From Gemmataceae bacterium (lineage in GTDB: Bacteria > Planctomycetota > Planctomycetia > Gemmatales > Gemmataceae): a stretch of 64,000 nucleotides of DNA. Shown piece by piece: positions 16,902 through 23,961 of this stretch (within the stretch, counting starts at the first letter, position 1; each line of letters starts with the position of its first letter). The notes under the pieces are model-generated. The model had not been told where the DNA came from. It did not search any database and worked only from the letters and a program-made list of their open reading frames with translations. The position numbers and the translations under genes were made by a program. The stretch covers positions 46,847 through 110,846 of the forward strand of contig SHZZ01000006.1 in NCBI GenBank assembly GCA_009692005.1, in the 5' to 3' direction.

Positions 16902-17759
16902 TCAAAACTCCGCTTGGGGATGCTCTTCCAGGGCTTTCATGGCCCGCAACAAATCCGCTGCCTGCCAAACATCATGCACCCGAAAAATTTGGGCAGTTTT
17001 CCTCAGGGCACAATATGCCAGAACTCCCAAAGTTCCCGCAAGGCGGTCCTCTACCCCTCGACCCAGCAAGGATTGCAGGAATTTTTTCCGCGACACTCCA
17101 AGGCAAATCGGCCGACCGATTTCCTGGAAATCGCGCAACGAGGCCAGCAGCGCCAGATTGTGCTCATAGGTTTTGCCAAACCCAATACCTGGATCAAGGA
17201 CCATGCGCTCCTGGCGAATCCCTTCCCGCTGCAAGGCATCTACTTTGGCAGACAGGTAGGATTTCACCTCGCGAGGGGCATTTTCATAGTGCGGTTTCAC
17301 CTGCATGGTTTCTGGTTTGCCTGAAGTATGCATGAGAATCAGCCCGCAGGTACTTTCCTTGGCCACCCCCATCATTTCGGGATCAAAATCCATGGCGCTG
17401 ATGTCATTGATAATGTGGGCCCCAACTTGCAAGGCTTCTCTGGCCAAGGCAGCCTTGGTGGTATCGATGGACATCAGGGCCTGGGTTTTGTTTGAAAGAG
17501 ATTCCAGCACGGGCAGAACCCGCCGCCTTTCCTCTTCCAAGGAAACCGGCTTGGATCCCGGCCGGGTTGATTCCCCGCCGATATCCAGAATCGCTGCCCC
17601 CTGCTCCACCATTTTTAAGGCAAAATCAACCGCGGCTTGAACGGTGGCGTGCTTCCCCCCGTCGGAAAAACTATCCGGCGTGACATTTAAAATGCCCATG
17701 AGGAGCGGCTGGCCTGCCAGGGGGATTTGCCTATTCTTTACTTCCCAGATCACGGCCAC
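16902..17759 (-). CDS. folP: Dihydropteroate synthase
   Basis: 285 residues with the family signatures MGILNVTPDSFSDGG near the start, GGESTRPGSKPV, SIDTTKA, INDISAM, LDPGIGFGKT and GVSRKKF. It condenses p-aminobenzoate with the pterin pyrophosphate in folate synthesis. Two GTG codons can start it: 17759, or 17753, which has GGAGG at a better distance; the second is therefore likely and would shorten the protein by two residues. It is 8 bp after the LptE-like gene and 30 bp before cdaA, within one transcription unit. Confidence 0.93.
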   Translation of the reverse strand: MAVIWEVKNRQIPLAGQPLLMGILNVTPDSFSDGGKHATVQAAVDFALKMVEQGAAILDIGGESTRPGSKPVSLEEERRRVLPVLESLSNKTQALMSIDTTKAALAREALQVGAHIINDISAMDFDPEMMGVAKESTCGLILMHTSGKPETMQVKPHYENAPREVKSYLSAKVDALQREGIRQERMVLDPGIGFGKTYEHNLALLASLRDFQEIGRPICLGVSRKKFLQSLLGRGVEDRLAGTLGVLAYCALRKTAQIFRVHDVWQAADLLRAMKALEEHPQAEF

Positions 17760-17767
17760 CTCCGGGC

Positions 17768-18436
17768 TTACCAGGGGGTTTCCATCATGGCAACAATTTG
17801 CGTTGCCAGAGTGTCGACATTGGTTTTCCGGGCCGAGGTAATCGACTGCCCCAGTTCCGGAATAAAGCTGCTTAGAGAAGTCACGAGAACGGGTTGCGCC
17901 GGCTGAGGCGGATTGGCCACGCCACCCAGGGCAACCGGAACATTCCGTGAGGGATCTTGCTTAGGCCGCGACAACATTTCCCCGCTGCGGAGATCTTTCC
18001 AAGAAACCTCAACCGCCAATGTGGTTTCGGCCTCCCGAATTTCATTCAACTGGTTGCGGTTAATAATGTTTTTGGAATAGTTAACGATCCGGCCTGTGAG
18101 TTCGGTGTCGGCGGGGTAATTCCCATTGACGACTTTGAAAGGAGTTTTGGATTCAATTTCCCGAATGACGGCCAGGGTGAGTTCGTTTTCCAGACTTTGT
18201 CCCGCGCCGGCTCCAGGGGTAAAGGTGTCGTTTTTAAACACCGGCACCCGCACGGTGCGGATATTGGATTCAAAATTGGGTTTGGTGGTGTAGCGGAATA
18301 GATTTAAGTGGCCGTCCTGCATGCAGGCGGAGCAGGAAAACGCGGCCAGGACAGCCAAAAAAAGGCCAGAAAACTTGTGGGCAGTTTTCCATCCCCTTCG
18401 CGAAACCAGCATGGCAGATCCCCTTGTAAGCATCAT
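17768..18436 (-). CDS. LptE-like LPS-assembly lipoprotein
   Basis: 222 residues. A basic start and hydrophobic core FLAVLAAFSCSAC give a lipobox Cys near residue 38. The body begins with a tyrosine/proline region and then SNIRTVRVPVFKNDTF, ELTLAVIREIESKTPFKVV, TELTGRIVNYSKN: the layout of LptE and related planctomycete proteins that plug the LptD translocon and help deliver LPS to the outer leaflet. Sequence identity in this family is low, so the call rests on the pattern. The ATG overlaps the stop of the TPR gene (ATGA). Co-location with a BamD-like gene fits an outer-membrane role. Confidence 0.72.
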   Translation of the reverse strand: MMLTRGSAMLVSRRGWKTAHKFSGLFLAVLAAFSCSACMQDGHLNLFRYTTKPNFESNIRTVRVPVFKNDTFTPGAGAGQSLENELTLAVIREIESKTPFKVVNGNYPADTELTGRIVNYSKNIINRNQLNEIREAETTLAVEVSWKDLRSGEMLSRPKQDPSRNVPVALGGVANPPQPAQPVLVTSLSSFIPELGQSITSARKTNVDTLATQIVAMMETPW

Positions 18437-19722
18437 GGGTTGGCCTTTCCTTTATCCTGAATCGGGGCATCGGGGTGAGAGGGAAGTCCTTTTTGTTGCG
18501 GAATGACCCTGGCTCCGGCTGGTTCCTCAAGTAGCTTTTCCCCTCTGGGCTGAGCTGGCGTTTCCAGGGAAACCGCCTGGAGAGGCGCTTGCGGACTTCC
18601 TGGAAGGAAGCCATGCTCCGCCACCGCGTAGCCTTTCAATTCCTCCATGCGCTTGGCGGAATCTGAAGCGAACCGGGTTCCTGGGTAACGCCTGCGAACG
18701 ATTTCGTAATAAAAGAAGGCCGAGCCAGGATGGCCTGTTCGTCGGTAAAATTCCGCGACTTTAAAATCTTTTTCCGCCTGTTGAAAAGTAATGCCCACCA
18801 GTTGCCTGGAGAGGAAGTCCTTTTTCTTTTCGACCAGGGAAGGGAAACTTTGCAAGGCCGTGAAGACCATTTGTCTGGCCTCCGCGACTTTCCGGCCATC
18901 GTAATCCGATCCGCCGGTGCTCATGTGCTTGGAGATAATGGCCAGTTCAATGGCCTGAGGGGCCAGCTCGCTGGCGGAATGGCGCTCCACAAGCTGCGAG
19001 AAATAGTGGTCTGCCTCCCGGTAATCCTCGCGGAAAAACATGACGCTGCCGGCCAGGAAAAGCGCTTTGTCGGCCAGCGGGCCGCCGATATCGTTCCAAC
19101 GAACCTGCTCCAGTTTTTCAATCGCCCGGCCTTCTTGGTCGATAAACGGCTTGGTCTTGTCCAGATTGAAGAGGCGAGGCGTCACGAACCAGCGTTTCCC
19201 TTCGCGAACATCGCGTTTTTCCCGCATCTCTTCCCGAGTGTCATCCAGCCAGTAATTGGCAATGTCGTACATGTGCTGCACCGATTGCTCGCGAAAGGCG
19301 CTGCGGTCGAAATTCTTCAGCAGTTTCACATAGGTGTCCGCCGCTTCCGGGTAGTAGCCCTGCAAACGCAAGCATTCCGCTTCGTAGTAAGTGGCTTCCT
19401 CGGCGACTTGCGGATTCTTCTTGTCTTCCGCCAAATGGTGAAACAGTCTTTCGGCATGGGAATACTCCTTGCGGCGGAAATACTCTTTTCCCCCGCACAG
19501 TTTCCCCTCGGGGGACTTGGGATCGGGGGCCGCTTCCGGGGCGGTGCCATCCGCACGCAAGACCAGGCTCTCCCTCGGAATTTCTGGTATTCGGGGCAGG
19601 CCCACTATGGGCAAATTGTCCAAAACACAACCTGGGATTCCCAAAAGGAAACCCAGAGGAAGCACCAGGTGAAACAAGATTTTCTTGATTGGAGATTTCC
19701 TCTTGAACTGGTGTTCCTTCAA
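18433..19722 (-). CDS. BamD-like TPR lipoprotein
   Basis: 429 residues from a TTG at 19722, which overlaps the recO stop as TTGA and follows a G-rich SD-like stretch; a longer form from ATG 19830 would overlap recO by over 100 bp and bury the signal peptide. The signal IKKILFHLVLPLGFLLGIPGC ends in a lipobox. The body has tetratricopeptide-like helical pairs (AECLRLQGYYPEAADTYVKL, FREDYREADHYFSQLVERH, FYRRTGHPGSAFFYYEIV) and ends in a Pro-rich tail. This matches BamD/ComL-type outer-membrane assembly proteins, though it is longer than the usual 250 residues. Confidence 0.7.
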   Translation of the reverse strand: MKEHQFKRKSPIKKILFHLVLPLGFLLGIPGCVLDNLPIVGLPRIPEIPRESLVLRADGTAPEAAPDPKSPEGKLCGGKEYFRRKEYSHAERLFHHLAEDKKNPQVAEEATYYEAECLRLQGYYPEAADTYVKLLKNFDRSAFREQSVQHMYDIANYWLDDTREEMREKRDVREGKRWFVTPRLFNLDKTKPFIDQEGRAIEKLEQVRWNDIGGPLADKALFLAGSVMFFREDYREADHYFSQLVERHSASELAPQAIELAIISKHMSTGGSDYDGRKVAEARQMVFTALQSFPSLVEKKKDFLSRQLVGITFQQAEKDFKVAEFYRRTGHPGSAFFYYEIVRRRYPGTRFASDSAKRMEELKGYAVAEHGFLPGSPQAPLQAVSLETPAQPRGEKLLEEPAGARVIPQQKGLPSHPDAPIQDKGKANP

Positions 19723-20492
19723 ATTCCCCCCGATTCCAGGTAAGGAAGCAGCTTGGGCCTCTTCCCCAACAGGTAGGTGAAGTAGGTTCCAAGAACTTTG
19801 CGAAGATCTTTCCTCAATGGACGCGGCCATAACTCGCATTCTCCCGTTGCCTTGACACTTCGCCAGGCGCTCCAGGCTGGCTGGGAAATTTTTACCGCGA
19901 AGCGGTCGGAGGAAACACATTTTTGGCACTGGATTCCTCCCTGGGCGGGGCTGAAAAACATAGGCCAGCCTCCCGCCAATTTCCCACAGCCGGTGCAGGC
20001 ATCAAGTTCCGGCTGAAATCCCATCTCCCGCAGCAATACCGATTCAAAATGGAAAAGGACATACGAGACCCGGGCTTTTATCTCCTCTTCAGGAAGGGCG
20101 CTTTCGCCCAATCCGCTCCAACTGTATAAAGCTTGCACCGCGGTTTGAAACAAGGCCGGGTGCGGATCGTGGTCTTGCGTCCATCCTTCCAGCAATTCCG
20201 CCAGGTAATACCCGGCATGCAAGGAGCTTAAGTTCTTGCGAATCCCCGGGAAGAATTGCACCGCCTGCGCTTCGGTCAGGATGTCCAACCCTCCATGAGA
20301 TTTGCGGAGGAGGACCATACTGCAAAGGGTAAGCAAGTCAAGGGCATTCTCGAAGGGAGACTTAGCCCGTCGGCCCCCTTTGGCCAAGACGCGCACTTTC
20401 CCCAACTCCTCGGTCCAAAGGGTGGCAATCCGGCTAGTTTCGCTCCAGTCGGTTACGCGCAGCACCAGACCTTGGGCCTTTTCCATTCCCAT
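19719..20492 (-). CDS. recO: DNA repair protein RecO
   Basis: 257 residues. It has the N-terminal OB fold with GLVLRVTDWSETSRIATLWTEELG and KVRVLAKGGRR, a helical middle (HAGYYLAELLEG) and the C-terminal zinc site CTGCG with CQKC, all in the order expected for RecO. RecO works with RecR and RecF to load RecA onto SSB-coated single-stranded DNA. It follows ybeY by 14 bp, a neighbourhood (ybeY, recO) seen in many bacteria, and its stop is shared with the TTG start of the BamD-like gene. Confidence 0.9.
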   Translation of the reverse strand: MGMEKAQGLVLRVTDWSETSRIATLWTEELGKVRVLAKGGRRAKSPFENALDLLTLCSMVLLRKSHGGLDILTEAQAVQFFPGIRKNLSSLHAGYYLAELLEGWTQDHDPHPALFQTAVQALYSWSGLGESALPEEEIKARVSYVLFHFESVLLREMGFQPELDACTGCGKLAGGWPMFFSPAQGGIQCQKCVSSDRFAVKISQPAWSAWRSVKATGECELWPRPLRKDLRKVLGTYFTYLLGKRPKLLPYLESGGI

Positions 20493-20506
20493 CTTTCACC
20501 CACCGA

Positions 20507-20968
20507 TTATTTTTCTGGCCCAATATTTGGGAGACCGAGATTTCTCAAGTGAAACCGTTCTCTCTCCCGCATTTTTTTTCTGGCGACGGGGCGAAGGTCG
20601 TCATGTCCGCAAAGGTGCAACAGCCCATGAATCAGGTACAAAGATACTTCTTCTTCCAGGGAATGGCCACGAGCGCGCGCTTCCCTTTGGGCCACTTCCA
20701 CCCCGACCAGAATCTCCCCTTGCAAGCACTCGCTCGATTCAGGTGAAAAAGGGAAGGTGATAACATCGGTGGGCTCATCATGTTGCAAAAATTCACGGTT
20801 CAACCGATGCATGTCCTGATTATTCAATAAGGCCAGGCTTATCTCCGCGGAATGCACCCCTTCTTTTTCAAGAACGCTTATGGCTAGCTTGCGCAAACGA
20901 ATAATTCCAACTCCCCTGGCCGGGGTTGCTTTAACGACATGAATTTGAATTGCTCGACTGGCTTTCAT
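20507..20968 (-). CDS. ybeY: Endoribonuclease YbeY
   Basis: 153 residues from ATG 20968; upstream in-frame codons extend into parA and have no family resemblance. The zinc motif HGLLHLCGHDD carries the three His of the H-x3-H-x5-H signature, and DEPTDVITFPF precedes it as in all YbeY. The enzyme is a single-strand endonuclease used in 16S rRNA 3'-end maturation and ribosome quality control. It lies 43 bp after parA and 14 bp before recO on the same strand. Confidence 0.92.
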   Translation of the reverse strand: MKASRAIQIHVVKATPARGVGIIRLRKLAISVLEKEGVHSAEISLALLNNQDMHRLNREFLQHDEPTDVITFPFSPESSECLQGEILVGVEVAQREARARGHSLEEEVSLYLIHGLLHLCGHDDLRPVARKKMRERERFHLRNLGLPNIGPEK

Positions 20969-21011
20969 CCGCGCTTGAAAATTCCATTCCCTTGAAAGAG
21001 GAATTCGCCCC

Positions 21012-21902
21012 TCAGGATTGCGAGGCCACGGCCTTGGCTGGCAACTCCGGCGCCAAAGTAGCCTGCGGTTCCACGAAGGAACCTTCTGGCCAATGATAAC
21101 CCTGTGAGGCATGCCCATGCATTGGAATATTCAGGATTTCCCGCGCCAACTCGGTGTAATCCACAGCCCCATGGCATTTGGGATCATAGGAAAAAATCGA
21201 CTTCCCATGGCTTGGGCACTCGGCCAGCTTTATGTTTTTTCGAATGCGAGTCGAAAACAGCCGGGCCTTCTGCCAGGGCGATTTCACTCCACGGGAGTTC
21301 TCGAGAAATTGGTTCAAATCCGCCACGACTTCCTGCGTCAACCGGGTGTTGTTCTCATACAAGGTCAGGATAATTCCTGCCACGGTAAGGTCGGCGTTCA
21401 AACGGCGGGAGACCAATCCCGTTGTTTCCAGCAATTTGCTTAACCCATGAAGAGCGAAAAAGTGCGGCTGCAAGGGGATGAATATGTCTTGAACGCAGGC
21501 CAAGGCATTTAAAGTAAGGATTCCCAGAGACGGGGGACAATCCATAATGCAAAAGTCAAAGAGCATGGAATCAGCGGCCAAGGCATCGCGGAGGAGAAGT
21601 TCCCTGCCCACCACCCCGGCAAGTTCTACTTCGGCGGCAGCCAGGTCGATTTCAGATGGAACCAGCCAGAACCCTTCGTCGACTTCGACCCGGCATTGTT
21701 GCAACGGCTTGGACTGGACCAAGACCTCGTAGATCGAGCCTTGGGTTTTATGAATTCCCAGGTGGGTGGAAGCATGGGCTTGCGGGTCCAAATCGAGGAG
21801 GCAAACTTTCTTCCCCAACTTAGCCAAGGCTGCGGCCAGGTTTACCGCTGTTGTGGTTTTCCCAACCCCCCCCTTTTGGTTCAATATCGCGATCTTTCTC
21901 AT
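21012..21902 (-). CDS. ParA/Soj-family ATPase
   Basis: 296 residues from ATG 21902 (a TTG two codons upstream is possible). The deviant Walker A KGGVGKTTT is at about 10-18, then LLDLDPQAHASTHLG, MDCPPSLGILTLNAL and FIPLQPHFFAL: a typical chromosomal Soj/ParA that dimerises with ATP and binds DNA. The last 40 residues after EILNIPMHGH are unusual, rich in Pro, Ala and His. No parB is next to it; instead ybeY and recO follow. It may position chromosomes or another cargo, which cannot be told from this window. Confidence 0.85.
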   Translation of the reverse strand: MRKIAILNQKGGVGKTTTAVNLAAALAKLGKKVCLLDLDPQAHASTHLGIHKTQGSIYEVLVQSKPLQQCRVEVDEGFWLVPSEIDLAAAEVELAGVVGRELLLRDALAADSMLFDFCIMDCPPSLGILTLNALACVQDIFIPLQPHFFALHGLSKLLETTGLVSRRLNADLTVAGIILTLYENNTRLTQEVVADLNQFLENSRGVKSPWQKARLFSTRIRKNIKLAECPSHGKSIFSYDPKCHGAVDYTELAREILNIPMHGHASQGYHWPEGSFVEPQATLAPELPAKAVASQS

Positions 21903-22164
21903 GATCAAAACCCTTAACTCCTGGTCGTTAAAACCGGCGGTGTCTTACCACGGGAGGTATTTCCGGGGAACCCCAACCCCCGCCAGGCGGCAAGGTCCGC
22001 TTAATTGGAAAACTTTACCCAGGCCATACAGCAAAACCTTCCTTTTCCTCTTTTCCGCCCCTCCCAGCACAAGCTTTTGTTCGATTTTGAATTAGGAGCC
22101 TTATTTCGGTTCCCTATTCTCCGCCGGGCGGAGGAATGTCGCTAGTTGATCATGGAGGATCGCA

Positions 22165-23169
22165 GTGGCGGCTGATCAGTCTGCGGATCTGGTCATTGAA
22201 ACTTTCAAATTGACCAAGATCTACCAAAACAGGCAAATAGCCCTGAACGACATTACTCTCCGGTTAGAGCCGGGGTGTGTTTTGGGGTTATTGGGCTCCA
22301 ACGGGGCAGGAAAAACCACCCTGTTGCGTTTGCTAATTGGCCTTCACCAGCCCACAGCGGGTTGGGTAAAAGTCTTTGGCAAAACCATGACGCCTAACGC
22401 CGCTGAACTACGCAGGCGAATTGGCTATATCCCCACCAATCCGCAATTCCCCAAGGGAATGACCCCTATCACCTACCTGGATTACATTGCCAGGCTATTC
22501 GGCATCCCGTTAGGAGTGCGGAAACCCCGGCTGGCTTCGCTGATCCGCGCAGTAGATCTCTTGAGCGCATCGGGAAACCCGATCTCTGGTTTTTCCAATG
22601 GCATGACGGCTCGCCTGGCTGTCGCCGCCAGTTTAATCAATGAACCCGACCTTCTCATCTGGGACGAACCGACGCACGGCCTTGACCCGGAAGCCCGCCG
22701 AAGCATGCTGGAATTGATCAAGACGCTGAGCCGGGAAAAAACCTTGATTATTTCCAGCCACAACCTCAGTGACATTGATGAGGTCTGCAACCACGCGGCG
22801 GTTCTGAGCCAGGGCCAGATGATTTACTGCGGGTCATTGCAGGATTTGAAAGGCAAAATGCGTAGGAATCACTTTGAAATTGACCTGGAAGGAGACCAGA
22901 AAGCCATCACCCGGGCGGCGGTAACCGTACGCGCATTAAGTGAGTATAAAACCGTGACGCTGAAGCAAAGGAAAATGGAAATCTTCCTGAACGAAGATGC
23001 CGTGGCTTCAACGGCGCTGGCCAACCTGTTCATGACCTTGACCGATGCCAGAGTCACCCTGGTGGGAATTCGCAGCATCGGGCAGCAAACCGAGCAAGCC
23101 TTTCTGGACCTGGTGGATCAGGAGGAATCGCGCGGATTTGCCAGGATCTACCGGCAGGAAGCGGCGTGA
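22165..23169 (+). CDS. ABC transporter ATP-binding protein
   Basis: 334 residues from a GTG at 22165 with GGAGG 6 bp upstream. Walker A is GSNGAGKTTLL, the Q-loop follows (IPTNPQFP), the signature is SGFSNGM instead of LSGGQ, Walker B is LLIWDEPTHGLDPEAR and the H-loop is SSHNLSD. The extra C-terminal 100 residues resemble those of drug or Na+ exporter subunits (CcmA/NatA type). It works with the membrane protein encoded 21 bp downstream. The substrate is unknown. The gene diverges from parA. Confidence 0.88.
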   Translation: MAADQSADLVIETFKLTKIYQNRQIALNDITLRLEPGCVLGLLGSNGAGKTTLLRLLIGLHQPTAGWVKVFGKTMTPNAAELRRRIGYIPTNPQFPKGMTPITYLDYIARLFGIPLGVRKPRLASLIRAVDLLSASGNPISGFSNGMTARLAVAASLINEPDLLIWDEPTHGLDPEARRSMLELIKTLSREKTLIISSHNLSDIDEVCNHAAVLSQGQMIYCGSLQDLKGKMRRNHFEIDLEGDQKAITRAAVTVRALSEYKTVTLKQRKMEIFLNEDAVASTALANLFMTLTDARVTLVGIRSIGQQTEQAFLDLVDQEESRGFARIYRQEAA

Positions 23170-23190
23170 GAAAGAACTAAGGAAACGAAA

Positions 23191-23955
23191 ATGGACGCCG
23201 GAAAAAGTTTGCCCGTCAATCGTTGGCTGCCCTATTGGGCGGTATTCCAGGCGGATATGCAGCAGACGGTTCAAAGCTGGGCATACCGGCTTTGGGTCAT
23301 TGGGTCGGTCCTGGCCATTGCCGGCTTTCTCACTTACCGTTTTGGCGCCTACAAAGAATCCACCATCATTCAGCCCAGCACTCTGGTCATTCAACAGATT
23401 CTCCGGGGATCGATCCTGGGATGCCTGACCTTGGTTGTGGTGCTAACAGCGGGATCCATTTCCGGTGAAAGGGGCACCCTGGCGGATTCGGTTTTGAGCC
23501 GGGGAATTAGCCGCTACCAGTATTTCATGGGTAAATGGCATTCCCGGGTAGTTACCATTCTGGGGGCCTTTTGGCTGGTTGGTTCGGTTACAACCGTCGC
23601 TTGCCTTTTCCTGCTTCACGATGATTTGACATTAAAAGGAGCGCTGTTCGCACTTTTAGCGGTGGGCGCAATCATGTTTACCGTGGTTTCTTGTTGCGTC
23701 ACCATGAGCGCCTTGTTTCATTCCACGGGCATGAGCATCATCATGGCCTGGGGGCTCCTTTACGGCGTCACCCTCGGCTTGTCATTCTTCCCTTCACTGC
23801 AGCTTTCCCCGGAAATCACCCTAAACGCACTGCCCAACATGCTTCGGGGGGAATACGACCCGAGCGGACTGGTGAAACTCTACCTTTGGTCCGGGGGAAT
23901 TTCCCTGGGAATCACCACGGTGGGGATGGTGATATTCGCGCAAAAAGACATTTAA
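23191..23955 (+). CDS. ABC-2-type transporter permease
   Basis: 254 residues with about six transmembrane helices: WVIGSVLAIAGFLTYRF, GSILGCLTLVVVLTAG, VVTILGAFWLVGSVTTVACLF, ALFALLAVGAIMFTVVSCCV, SIIMAWGLLYGVTLGL and a last one before FAQKDI. The segment SISGERGTLADSVLSRGISRYQYFMGKW is typical of ABC-2 permeases of the NosY/ABC-2_2 type. It forms the membrane part of an exporter with the ATPase encoded just upstream. It converges with glgP, only 6 bp apart. Confidence 0.8.
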   Translation: MDAGKSLPVNRWLPYWAVFQADMQQTVQSWAYRLWVIGSVLAIAGFLTYRFGAYKESTIIQPSTLVIQQILRGSILGCLTLVVVLTAGSISGERGTLADSVLSRGISRYQYFMGKWHSRVVTILGAFWLVGSVTTVACLFLLHDDLTLKGALFALLAVGAIMFTVVSCCVTMSALFHSTGMSIIMAWGLLYGVTLGLSFFPSLQLSPEITLNALPNMLRGEYDPSGLVKLYLWSGGISLGITTVGMVIFAQKDI

Positions 23956-23961
23956 GCAGTC

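Noticed and set aside
18730..19743. Long plus-strand frame of 337 codons
   Set aside because: Lies wholly antisense to the BamD-like TPR gene, which has a lipobox and helical repeats; the plus-strand product has no domain-like pattern.
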